DNA of 64,000 nt, from NCBI RefSeq assembly GCF_039541955.1, contig NZ_BAABHF010000067.1:1-64000 (forward strand). The letters are read 5' to 3'. The stretch comes from Actinoallomurus oryzae (lineage in GTDB: Bacteria > Actinomycetota > Actinomycetes > Streptosporangiales > Streptosporangiaceae). Made by a program: the position numbers and the translations under genes. Below, in pieces: positions 57,109-64,000 of this stretch (position 1 is its first letter; each line of letters opens with the position of its first letter). The notes beneath the pieces are model-generated. The model made no database searches. It worked only from the letters and a program-made list of their open reading frames with translations, and was not told the DNA's origin.

Positions 57109-58026
57109 GTGATCGACCTCGATATTCCCGAGACGGTCGCGACGCCGTTCGTCGTGGCCACCGACCAGCCGCCGCACGACCCGGTGACGGCCGCACGCGC
57201 CCGGGTGCGCCAGCCGTTGGCCGCCGATCTGCTCGGCACGCCCCTGGTCCAGATCTCCACGCTGCCGGCCGGAGCCTCCGGCTACGCGGAGCTCATGGAG
57301 GGTGCGGCGTGGGCGCGCCCGGCCGACCGCCCGTTACTGCACAAGTTCACGCATCACGTGGTGGTCATGGGCCACATCCCGCCGGTCTCCCAGCCCGGCC
57401 ACGGTCAGGCCACGCGGGCCATCGCGCGCGCCGTGGCCGAGGCGTGCGGGGGCGTCATCTACGACGCCTGGTCCCATCAGGTGCTGTCGCACGACTTCCG
57501 CCACGGTGCGGAGCACCCGGAGTTCTGCCTGGCCGACGATTGGCTGGCGACGTTCATCACCGGAGGCGGGCACGACGACGGCCTCGGCGCCCGCGACGGC
57601 GGCCTGAGCCTGGCGACCGCGGGCCTGCACCGCTTCGCCCTGCCGGAGCTGGAGGCGCGAGCGGTCCCGCTGAGCAACGTCTTCGCCGCCGTGACGCTGC
57701 TGCGGTGTCTGTCCGTCGTGCTCCTGTCGGAGCACTGGGACTGGCTGGCCTGCAACCCGGGCGCCCGCACCCGCCGCCTGGCGCGCCGAGCCCGCGTCGA
57801 GAGCCGTGACGTCTGGCGCTACTGGGCCGCCGCGCCCAGGCCCACGGCGGACGGCCGCGTCCAGGTCCAGCTGGACGAGAGCGGCGAGATCGGCCCCAAG
57901 ACGCTCCCCTACCTGTCCGTCGGGCCACCGGACGACTTCGCCTCTCCGGCCTCCGAATGGTGGAACGACGTGGTCGACCTGGCCATGCCGTACGTCCCCC
58001 AGGCTCCCCGCCGGACGGCCGCCTGA
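57109..58026 (+). CDS. Tandem paralogue A, conserved protein of unknown function
   Basis: 305 aa from GTG 57109 (GGGAGG upstream). I do not recognise the family. It aligns along much of its length with the next gene: IPETVATPFVVAT matches VPETVTSHYVVAT, and FTHHVVVMG...QATRAIARAVAEACGGVIYD matches STHQVLVVH...QTARAVARAIADATDGVLID. A shared Leu-rich helical region and a DVWRYW/DFWTFW motif also match. No signal peptide or membrane segment; mixed alpha/beta, cytoplasmic. Confidence 0.75.
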   Translation: MIDLDIPETVATPFVVATDQPPHDPVTAARARVRQPLAADLLGTPLVQISTLPAGASGYAELMEGAAWARPADRPLLHKFTHHVVVMGHIPPVSQPGHGQATRAIARAVAEACGGVIYDAWSHQVLSHDFRHGAEHPEFCLADDWLATFITGGGHDDGLGARDGGLSLATAGLHRFALPELEARAVPLSNVFAAVTLLRCLSVVLLSEHWDWLACNPGARTRRLARRARVESRDVWRYWAAAPRPTADGRVQVQLDESGEIGPKTLPYLSVGPPDDFASPASEWWNDVVDLAMPYVPQAPRRTAA

Positions 58027-58117
58027 CCGGCGGCCCCCGTGTCCCTCGGGCGGTGCGGGCCGGCGCCCTCGCGGCGACGGTCGCGCCGGCCTCGACCAGA
58101 AGACGAAGGAGACAGCA

Positions 58118-59074
58118 GTGCCCCAGCTCGTGCTTTCCGTTCCGGAGACGGTGACGTCGCACTACGTGGTCGCGACGAGCCGAGTGCTCGACGACCCGGG
58201 CACGGTCGTGCCGTGGCGTGTGCCCGAGCCGTTTCGCGCCGCTGCCGCCGAGGCGCTGAGATCACCCCGGCTCGGCGTCTTCACCATCGGCGCGGACGAG
58301 GCGACGTGGCGCCTGGACGACCTCCTGGCCTCCGACGACGACCGCCGGAGAGTCCGGGAGTCGACGCATCAGGTCCTGGTCGTCCACCGGGTCGCGACCG
58401 TCGACCAGCCCTACGGCGAGCAGACCGCGCGCGCGGTGGCCCGGGCGATCGCCGACGCCACCGACGGTGTCCTCATCGATCCTCAGGCCCGTCAGGTCGT
58501 CCTCCGCGACGGCCTCGCCCGGACGGAGCGCGGCTGGTTCCGGATGGGCGATCAGTGGTTCGGCACGCGTTACGACGTCGACGAGACCTCGGCCCGTTCC
58601 GCGCACCAGGACGACCTCGACGGTGCGGAGTCCTGCTCCTGCCTGCGGATCACGCTGCTCGGCCTGCGGCGGTTCGGCCTGCCGGACCTGGTGATCGACG
58701 ACATCGCCTGCGCGCACGACCTGCCGGCCCTCAGCCTGCTGCGCTCCCTGGCGTGCCGGCTGCTCACCGACCAGTGGCGGTGGGCCCGCCTGCACCCCGG
58801 AAAGCCCACCCGTCCGCTCGACGACCATCCCGAGATCGATCCGGAGGACTTCTGGACGTTCTGGGGTGCCACGCCGTTCGTCGACGGCCGCCCGATCACG
58901 GCCCGCCTGGTCCCCGTCTCGCGCGGCACCCTCAAGGTCATGCCGCCGGAGGACTATCCGGGCACCCGCGCGGTCTGGAGCCGAGAGGTGCTCGTCCCGG
59001 CCATGCCTCCGCTGGTGGGCTGTCCCGCCGATGAGGACGCCCCATGGCCGCACCCCGCGCAGAACAAGGCGTGA
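58118..59074 (+). CDS. Tandem paralogue B, conserved protein of unknown function
   Basis: 318 aa from GTG 58118 (AAGGAG upstream). Paralogue of the preceding gene, separated by 91 bp. A central IDPQARQVVLRD stretch and CSCLRITLLGLRRFGLPDL distinguish it, and the C-terminus adds PAMPPLVGCPADEDAP. The pair probably arose by duplication and may work on the same or related partners. No catalytic motif recognised. Confidence 0.75.
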   Translation: MPQLVLSVPETVTSHYVVATSRVLDDPGTVVPWRVPEPFRAAAAEALRSPRLGVFTIGADEATWRLDDLLASDDDRRRVRESTHQVLVVHRVATVDQPYGEQTARAVARAIADATDGVLIDPQARQVVLRDGLARTERGWFRMGDQWFGTRYDVDETSARSAHQDDLDGAESCSCLRITLLGLRRFGLPDLVIDDIACAHDLPALSLLRSLACRLLTDQWRWARLHPGKPTRPLDDHPEIDPEDFWTFWGATPFVDGRPITARLVPVSRGTLKVMPPEDYPGTRAVWSREVLVPAMPPLVGCPADEDAPWPHPAQNKA

Positions 59075-59211
59075 ACCACCTCTCCCGATGCGGGGGCGGT
59101 CCGCTCATGCCACGCTTGCGTATCGGCTTCTAGAATCCGGTTCACCATCGCCTTGGCCGCCGGCGCCGGCCGGTGTGGTGGGCGCGATCACGTCACGAGC
59201 AGGGAGCAGCA

Positions 59212-60099
59212 GTGTCGTACACCGAGATCGAGTACTCCGTCGCCGACCGGGTCGCCACGATCACTCTCGACCGGCCGGAACGGCTCAACGCGTTCACCTA
59301 CGTGATGCGAGGCGAGTTGATCGACGCGTTCGACCGGGCCGACGCCGATGACGACGTTCGGGCGGTCGTGGTCACCGGGCGCGGGCGCGCCTTCTGCGCC
59401 GGTGCCGACCTCGAGCGCGGCGCGGGCACGTTCGACCACGACGCGGTCAGGGACGTTCCCGGTGAGCGTGAGGTGTTCGCGGACGGCGTCCCGCGGGACG
59501 GGGGCGGCACGGTCGCCCTGCGCATCGCGCGGTCGCTCAAGCCGGTCATCGCGGCGATCAACGGCCCGGCCGTGGGCGTCGGCGTCACGATGACGCTGCC
59601 GATGGACGTCAGGCTCGCGGCCGACGGCGCCCGGTTCGGCTTCGTCTTCGCCCGGCGCGGCATCGTCACCGAGGCCGCGTCGAGCTGGTTCCTGCCCCGG
59701 CTCGTCGGCATCGCCCAGGCCATGGAATGGTCGGTGACCGGCCGCGTCTTCGACGCCGACGAGGCGCTGCGGGGCCGCCTCGTCTCCCGGCTCTACCCCG
59801 CCGAGGGCCTCCTCGACGCCGCCTACGAACTGGCCGGAGAGATCGCCGCCAACACGTCGGCCGTCGCGGTCGCCGCCGTGCGCCGCCTGATGTGGTCCGG
59901 GCTCGGCGCTTCCTCCCCCTGGGACGCCCACCGCGCCGACTCGCTGCTGATGCGCGCGTTCGGCGCGGCGCCCGACGCCGCCGAGGGTGTCACCGCGTTC
60001 CTGGAGAAGCGCCCGGCCGAGTTCCCCATGAGGGTCGGCCGGGATCTGCCCGCCGACGTTCCCATCTGGCCGGGTCCCGACCCGACCGGGGTGGCTTGA
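59212..60099 (+). CDS. Enoyl-CoA hydratase/isomerase family protein
   Basis: 295 aa from GTG 59212 (AGGGAGCAG upstream). Crotonase fold: RVATITLDRPERLNAFT, the oxyanion-hole segment GRGRAFCAGADL, and KPVIAAINGPAVGVGVTMTL, with the second Glu region RRGIVTEAASSWFLP in place. It hydrates or isomerises enoyl-CoA esters in fatty acid or aromatic catabolism. Transcribed alone; fits functionally with the acyl-CoA dehydrogenase 2.3 kb downstream. Confidence 0.92.
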   Translation: MSYTEIEYSVADRVATITLDRPERLNAFTYVMRGELIDAFDRADADDDVRAVVVTGRGRAFCAGADLERGAGTFDHDAVRDVPGEREVFADGVPRDGGGTVALRIARSLKPVIAAINGPAVGVGVTMTLPMDVRLAADGARFGFVFARRGIVTEAASSWFLPRLVGIAQAMEWSVTGRVFDADEALRGRLVSRLYPAEGLLDAAYELAGEIAANTSAVAVAAVRRLMWSGLGASSPWDAHRADSLLMRAFGAAPDAAEGVTAFLEKRPAEFPMRVGRDLPADVPIWPGPDPTGVA

Positions 60100-60157
60100 G
60101 CGATCCTCTGGCGAGCGGTGGTATCCCAGGAGATGGGAAGGCGCCGCGGCCGGGTGT

Positions 60158-60499
60158 TCAACCGCCGGGGTTCCGTGACGGCCTGCGACGCGGGGGAGGA
60201 GGCGGAACGACTTTGCCCGCCACGAGTTCGGTTTCGGCCACCGTGACGACGGAGCCGTCCCGGCGGCGCACCGTGAGCTCGCCCCGGGACCACGCCTGCA
60301 GGTCTCCGAGCACGTCGCTGTACGCTCCGTTAGGCAGCCGTCGACGGAGCGACACACGTCGCCCGACGTCGGAGGGGGATACCGAAACGACGTACCGGGC
60401 GGAGAAACGCGGTCCGATGTGACGCCCCCCATGTCGAAACGGTTGACTGATAACGGCAATACTAGGCAAGGAACCGCTGCGAGCCGTGGCGACGGCCAC
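60158..60499 (-). CDS. Stand-alone SH3-like N-domain of an actinobacterial GNAT acetyltransferase (probable remnant)
   Basis: 113 aa if started at GTG 60499; an in-frame TTG at 60469 is an alternative, and the recognisable domain begins only near 60390. The sequence SPSDVGRRVSLRRRL...LGDLQAWSRGELTVRRRDGSVVTVAETELVAGKVVPP (quoted in parts) matches the small N-terminal domain of a two-domain GNAT acetyltransferase. In other actinobacteria that gene lies divergently next to fdxA. Here the frame stops right after the Pro/Arg hinge, and no acetyltransferase domain follows in any frame. It is therefore a truncated remnant or a free-standing domain. Confidence 0.5.
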   Translation of the reverse strand: MAVATARSGSLPSIAVISQPFRHGGRHIGPRFSARYVVSVSPSDVGRRVSLRRRLPNGAYSDVLGDLQAWSRGELTVRRRDGSVVTVAETELVAGKVVPPPPPRRRPSRNPGG

Positions 60500-60518
60500 A
60501 GACGTTGAGGAGTACGAC

Positions 60519-60845
60519 GTGACCTACGTCATCGCGCAGCCTTGCGTGGACGTGCTCGACAAGGCATGCATCGAAGAGTGCCCCGTCGACTGCATCTACG
60601 AGGGCAAGCGCATGCTCTACATTCACCCGGACGAGTGCGTCGACTGCGGCGCATGTGAGCCGGTCTGCCCGGTCGAGGCGATCTTCTACGAAGACGACAC
60701 GCCGGACCAGTGGAAGGACTTCTACAAGGCCAACGTGGAGTTCTTCGACGATCTCGGTTCGCCGGGCGGTGCGTCCAAGGTCGGCAAGATCGACAAGGAC
60801 CACCCGATCGTGGCGGCACTGCCGCCGCAGGGAGACGAAGCCTGA
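60519..60845 (+). CDS. fdxA: Seven-iron ferredoxin
   Basis: 108 aa from GTG 60519, giving MTYVIAQPCVDVLDKACIEE, with GAGGAG upstream. The Cys set is 9, 17, 21, 25 and 40, 43, 46, 50: one [3Fe-4S] and one [4Fe-4S] cluster, as in actinobacterial FdxA. A ~50-residue C-terminal extension is typical. It carries electrons for P450s and other oxidoreductases. A strong hairpin separates it from dapC. Confidence 0.95.
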   Translation: MTYVIAQPCVDVLDKACIEECPVDCIYEGKRMLYIHPDECVDCGACEPVCPVEAIFYEDDTPDQWKDFYKANVEFFDDLGSPGGASKVGKIDKDHPIVAALPPQGDEA

Positions 60846-60861
60846 GTTCGGATGAGAATGT

Positions 60862-60902
60862 CCGTGCGCCGTCCGTCCCTGCCGGACGGACGGCGCGCAC
60901 GG
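60862..60902 (+). terminator. Hairpin between fdxA and dapC
   Basis: A 17-nt arm CCGTGCGCCGTCCGTCC pairs with GGACGGACGGCGCGCACGG around a 5-nt loop, with one 2-nt bulge. It lies in the 68-bp fdxA-dapC gap and may partially terminate or stabilise the fdxA message, giving different levels for the two genes. Confidence 0.65.
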
Positions 60903-60913
60903 CTGGGAGACGC

Positions 60914-61999
60914 ATGATCAAGACGCTGCCGGACTTCCCGTGGGACCTGCTGGCCCCGTACAAGGACCAGGCGCAGCAACACCCGGACGGCATCGTCGAT
61001 CTGTCGATCGGCACGCCGGTCGACCCCACCCCCCAGCTCGTACGCCGGGCGCTGGCCGAGGCCGCCGACGCGCCCGGCTACCCCGCGACCTACGGCACTC
61101 CCGCGTTGCGTGAGGCCGCGGCGGGCTGGCTCGCGCGCCGGCTCGGGGTGGCCGCCGACCCCGCCGCGATCCTGCCGGTCATCGGCACCAAGGAGCTCGT
61201 CGCGTGGCTGCCGACGCTGCTCGGCGCCGGAGCCGGCGACACCGTGGCGATCCCCGGCCTCGCCTACCCGACGTACGACGTCGGCGCGCGCCTCGCCGGG
61301 GCCACGTCGCTGGCGGTCGACGGGCTGCTCGGCCTCGGGCCGCAGACCCCGAAGATCCTCTGGATCAACTCACCGTCCAACCCGACCGGCCAGGTGCTCC
61401 CCGCCGAGCACCTCCGCAAGGTCGTCGGGTGGGCCCGCGAGCGCGGCGTGATCCTCATCAGCGACGAGTGCTACGCCGAGCTCGGCTGGGAGGCCGAGCC
61501 GGTCTCCGTCCTGCGCTCGGACATCTGCGGCGACGACCACACCGGCCTGCTCGCCGTGCACTCGCTGTCCAAGCGGTCCAACCTGGCGGGCTACCGCGCG
61601 GGTTTCGTCGCCGGCGACCCGGCACTCGTCAAGGAGCTCCTCGAGATCCGCAAGCACGCCGGGATGATCATGCCGGCGCCGGTTCAGGCCGCGATGACGG
61701 TCGCACTCGAGGACGACGAGCACGTCGAGGAGCAACGGGCGCGCTACGCACGACGTCGCGAGTCCCTGCGCACCGCCTTCGAGGCGCACGGCTTTCGCGT
61801 CGATCACTCCGAGGGCGGCCTGTACCTCTGGCTGACCCGCGACGAGCCGTGCTGGGACACCGTGAAGACGCTTTCCGAGCTCGGCATCCTCGTCGCGCCG
61901 GGTGAGTTCTACGGCACGCGGGGAGCGCGTCACGTACGCGCGGCGTTCACCGCGACGGACGAGCGGGTCGCCGCCGCCGTCACGCGCCTCGCGGGCTGA
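60914..61999 (+). CDS. dapC: N-succinyldiaminopimelate aminotransferase
   Basis: 361 aa from ATG 60914 (GGGAGA upstream). A fold type I class I aminotransferase; Lys220 in HSLSKRSNLAGYR binds PLP. The SPSNPTGQV and SDECYAELGW segments, plus the N-terminal DFPWDLLAPYK, are typical of actinobacterial DapC. It acts in the succinylase branch of lysine/meso-diaminopimelate synthesis for cell wall and lysine. The fdxA-dapC pairing is conserved in actinobacteria. Confidence 0.93.
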   Translation: MIKTLPDFPWDLLAPYKDQAQQHPDGIVDLSIGTPVDPTPQLVRRALAEAADAPGYPATYGTPALREAAAGWLARRLGVAADPAAILPVIGTKELVAWLPTLLGAGAGDTVAIPGLAYPTYDVGARLAGATSLAVDGLLGLGPQTPKILWINSPSNPTGQVLPAEHLRKVVGWARERGVILISDECYAELGWEAEPVSVLRSDICGDDHTGLLAVHSLSKRSNLAGYRAGFVAGDPALVKELLEIRKHAGMIMPAPVQAAMTVALEDDEHVEEQRARYARRRESLRTAFEAHGFRVDHSEGGLYLWLTRDEPCWDTVKTLSELGILVAPGEFYGTRGARHVRAAFTATDERVAAAVTRLAG

Positions 62000-62309
62000 G
62001 AGACCGCCCGGACCCCATGCCCTGCTGGGCGGCGCCCAGGCGCCGCCTCGCCGCGTTGTCGCCCCCACCCCACGAAACCGTGCCGAACGGCTCCGCCGCC
62101 CGGCACGCTTCCGCGGGGACCCCGGGAAGGGTCGCCAGCCAAACCCGGGTCGACTCCCTCCTCCGCCTTGCGACGCGACGCCTGGACACCGCTCGCGACG
62201 GGCGAGGACTCCGGGCGGTCTCTGATCGCCGAAGAGACGTATCTCATGCCGTGACCTTGGGTAGATCGGCTGTGCCGGGCTGTGCGCGCCCGGGCCTCAT
62301 GGTGTTTCA
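62000..62309. other. Intergenic region without recognised genes
   Basis: About 310 bp of GC-rich sequence after dapC. No open frame looks protein-like, and no tRNA or clear hairpin was seen. Confidence 0.4.
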
Positions 62310-62329
62310 TAGAACCGAATAAGGTTCTA
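62310..62329. promoter_or_regulatory. Operator TAGAACC-N6-GGTTCTA upstream of acyl-CoA dehydrogenase
   Basis: A perfect 7-bp inverted repeat with a 6-bp spacer, 28 bp before the ATG at 62358. TetR-type regulators of lipid catabolism bind palindromes with TAGAAC half-sites; the spacing here differs from the classic KstR site. Probably a repressor site for fadE; the regulator is not in the window. Confidence 0.55.
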
Positions 62330-62357
62330 CTTACACCGCCGTCGAGGAGCGCAACGT

Positions 62358-63500
62358 ATGCAGCGCGAGATCTTCACCGAAGAACACGAGGCCTTCCGCG
62401 ACACCGTGCGATCCTTCATCGCGAAGGAGGTCGCGCCCTTCCACGAGCAGTGGGAGAAGGACGGTGTCGTCTCCCGCGACGTGTGGCTCGCCGCCGGACG
62501 CCAGGGCCTGCTCGGTATCGACATCGACGAGCGGTACGGCGGTGGCGGCGAGCGTGACTACCGCTACTACGTGGTCATGGGTGAGGAACTGGCCCGCGCC
62601 GGGGTTCACGGCCCGGGTTTCGCGGTGCACAACGACATCAACGGCGGCTACCTGAGCCGCCTCGCCACCGACGAGCAGAAGCAGCGCTGGCTCCCCGGCT
62701 ACTGCTCCGGCGAGATCATCACCGCGATCGCCATGACCGAGCCCGCCGCCGGCTCGGACCTGCAGGGCATCCGGACGACCGCGGTCAAGGACGGCGACGA
62801 CTACATCCTCAACGGGCAGAAGACCTTCATCACCAACGGGATCCTGTCCGACCTGGTCATCGTCGTCGCCCGTACGGACCCCGAGGCCGGTCACAAGGGC
62901 ATCAGCCTGCTCGTCGTCGAGCGCGGCATGATCGGTTTCGAGCGGGGCCGCAACCTGGAAAAGATCGGCCTGCACGCCCAGGACACGGCCGAGCTGTACT
63001 TCGAGAACGTACGGGTCCCCAAGGCGAACCTCCTCGGCGAGGAGGGCGAGGGCTTCGTCTACCTGATGCAGAACCTCCCGCGCGAGCGGGTCGCCATCGG
63101 CGTCACCGCGCTCGCGGGGGCGGAGAAGGCGTTCGAGGAGACGCTGGAGTACTGCCGCAACCGCGAGGCGTTCGGCCGGCCCATCGGGCGGTTCCAGCAC
63201 AACCGGTTCACGCTGGCGGAGATGAAGACCGAGCTGTCGGTGGCCCGGGCGTTCACCGACCGCTGCGTGACCGAGCACGTCGCGGAGCGGCTGAGCACCG
63301 AGGAGGCCTCGATGCTCAAGTGGTGGAACACCGAGCTGTGCAACCGCGTCGTGGACCGCTGCCTGCAACTGCACGGCGGCTACGGCTACATGACGGAGTA
63401 CCCGATCGCCAAGGCCTACCTCGACTCCCGCATCCAGACGATCTTCGGCGGCACGACCGAGATCATGAAGGAGATCATCGGCCGGAGCCTCGGCCTGTAG
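62358..63500 (+). CDS. Acyl-CoA dehydrogenase
   Basis: 380 aa from ATG 62358 (GAGGAGCG upstream). FAD-dependent alpha,beta-oxidation of acyl-CoA. It has the signature segments AIAMTEPAAGSDLQGI and QLHGGYGYMTEYPIAKAY. At the position of the medium-chain enzyme's catalytic Glu (YEGT) this protein has IFGGT. The base is therefore probably Glu243 in LPRERVAIG, as in long-chain and isovaleryl-type enzymes. Chain length preference is unknown. Single gene behind a palindromic operator. Confidence 0.94.
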   Translation: MQREIFTEEHEAFRDTVRSFIAKEVAPFHEQWEKDGVVSRDVWLAAGRQGLLGIDIDERYGGGGERDYRYYVVMGEELARAGVHGPGFAVHNDINGGYLSRLATDEQKQRWLPGYCSGEIITAIAMTEPAAGSDLQGIRTTAVKDGDDYILNGQKTFITNGILSDLVIVVARTDPEAGHKGISLLVVERGMIGFERGRNLEKIGLHAQDTAELYFENVRVPKANLLGEEGEGFVYLMQNLPRERVAIGVTALAGAEKAFEETLEYCRNREAFGRPIGRFQHNRFTLAEMKTELSVARAFTDRCVTEHVAERLSTEEASMLKWWNTELCNRVVDRCLQLHGGYGYMTEYPIAKAYLDSRIQTIFGGTTEIMKEIIGRSLGL

Positions 63501-63677
63501 CCCTGACATCCGGCTCATCGCCAGGTCCCACGCCCCCACGAACATGACCAGATCGGCGAACTGGTCAACCGCGCCAGTCAATATCCTCGGGGGCCTCCCC
63601 GCCTGCAGCGATGGAATGCCTCGATGTCGTGAGACTCGGGTACGACTTGACCAGTGAAGGATCCGGTACGCGGACTA

Positions 63678-64000
63678 GGATCTGTCTGGCAAAGATCATC
63701 CGGTGGGTTCGCGGAGCCAGAGGATGAGCGCGGATAGGCGGAGGTCAACGAGGTAGCGGCTGCCCTTTGCTGAAGCGGGTGACGACGGCCCGGACCTGCT
63801 TGAGCCTGCTGAAGCATCGTTCGGCCACGTTGCGGGCCTTGTCCGCTCAGTATCGAAGGCTGGGGCGGCCGCCCGCCGATCTGCGGTGGGCCCGGTTGGC
63901 CATCTGATCGGTGCGTTCGAGGTTGACGGTGCGGATGGCGCGCTGTCGTAAGCCGGCACGGATGCCCCGGGAGGAATAGGCCTTGTCGGCGATGACCGTC
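63678..64000 (-). mobile_element. IS5-family insertion sequence end (partial, right window edge)
   Basis: One terminus appears to begin at GGATCTGTCTGGCAAAGATC, a typical terminal inverted repeat sequence of IS5/IS112-like elements, preceded by CTA, a plausible short target duplication. The transposase remnant lies inside and the element continues beyond the window. Confidence 0.6.
63696..64000 (-). pseudogene. Decayed IS5-family DDE transposase, C-terminal part
   Basis: Read from the right edge, the minus strand gives TVIADKAYSSRGIRAGLRQR, then DQMANRAHRRSAGGRP, and later ARNVAERCFSRLKQVRAVVT, which are the conserved C-terminal transposase blocks (ADKAY and the ERCF...K region). An in-frame TGA at 63847-63849 interrupts the blocks. 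A frameshift near FSKG moves the final RYLVDLRLSALILWL segment into another frame, which ends at 63696. The enzyme is therefore inactive. Its 5' part is outside the window. Confidence 0.8.

Noticed and set aside
59101..59140. Sigma70-like promoter with TAGAAT before the enoyl-CoA hydratase
   Set aside because: A -10-like hexamer is visible at 59131, but no acceptable -35 lies at the right distance.
62000..62300. Possible tRNA or small RNA in the dapC-fadE gap
   Set aside because: No cloverleaf with conserved T-loop and anticodon arms could be drawn.
63501..63677. Gene fragment between fadE and the IS end
   Set aside because: The open stretch on the minus strand is short, lacks a ribosome binding site and shows no recognised motif.

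Overview
The window is very GC-rich (about 70% by eye) and gene-dense. It uses many GTG and a few TTG starts and many 4-nt stop/start overlaps. It encodes the mycothiol enzyme MshB, a seven-iron ferredoxin next to dapC, and several Ser/Thr protein kinases. This points to the chromosome of a high-GC actinobacterium. The GC-rich GAGCGA-like intergenic repeats, the kinase architectures and the type IV secretion-like cluster suggest Streptosporangiales/Thermomonosporaceae or a relative, but that placement is an inference. No rRNA, tRNA or CRISPR array was seen.

Layout. 1-7.9 kb: a type IV secretion-like operon (MinD-like ATPase cut by the window edge, VirB4 ATPase, polytopic TrbL/VirB6-like protein, small VirB8-like anchored protein, lytic transglycosylase-NlpC/P60 hydrolase). 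7.9-8.6 kb: Nudix hydrolase and thiamine-binding family protein. 8.6-16.9 kb: a receptor-like kinase, typA/bipA, and a minus-strand DUF4282 / kinase / coiled-coil set. 17.2-20.2 kb: a lower-GC island with a WXG100-like protein, a large DUF6571-like protein and a lipoprotein. 20.6-29.5 kb: two complete but different succinate dehydrogenases (a mycobacterial Sdh1-type sdhCAB read leftwards and a Frd/B-type sdhCAB read rightwards), separated by a membrane protein and a LysR regulator. 29.7-35.2 kb: a complete five-gene peptide ABC importer. 35.3-38.9 kb: a heterodimeric ABC exporter. 39-46.9 kb: DUF234 ATPase, LMW phosphatase, small zinc-ribbon protein, S9 peptidase, kinase, mshB, membrane protein, flavin reductase. 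46.9-49.1 kb: MFS efflux pump with a PadR repressor. 49.2-52.4 kb: rocD, an arginine-modifying hydrolase, an AsnC regulator and an RraA-like protein. 52.4-56.9 kb: an operon of lipoprotein, secreted protein and receptor kinase, then a degenerate CysRS/MshC-like protein and a methyltransferase. 57.1-59.1 kb: tandem paralogues of unknown function. 59.2-63.5 kb: enoyl-CoA hydratase, a lone domain related to GNAT acetyltransferases, fdxA, dapC and an acyl-CoA dehydrogenase. 63.7-64 kb: the end of a decayed IS5-type insertion sequence.

Most of the window is core metabolism and signalling. The features most worth a second look are: (i) three mini-ORFs (1094-1234, 28670-28762, 36984-37055) that bridge neighbouring cistrons by overlapping both; (ii) a triple CTAYRTAG palindrome array with exact 15-bp spacing in front of the DUF234 ATPase; (iii) complementary NBD degeneration in the ABC exporter pair; (iv) a MinD-like protein that has lost both Walker A lysines inside the T4SS-like cluster; (v) the lipoprotein/secreted protein/kinase operon and its kinase paralogue 44 kb away.
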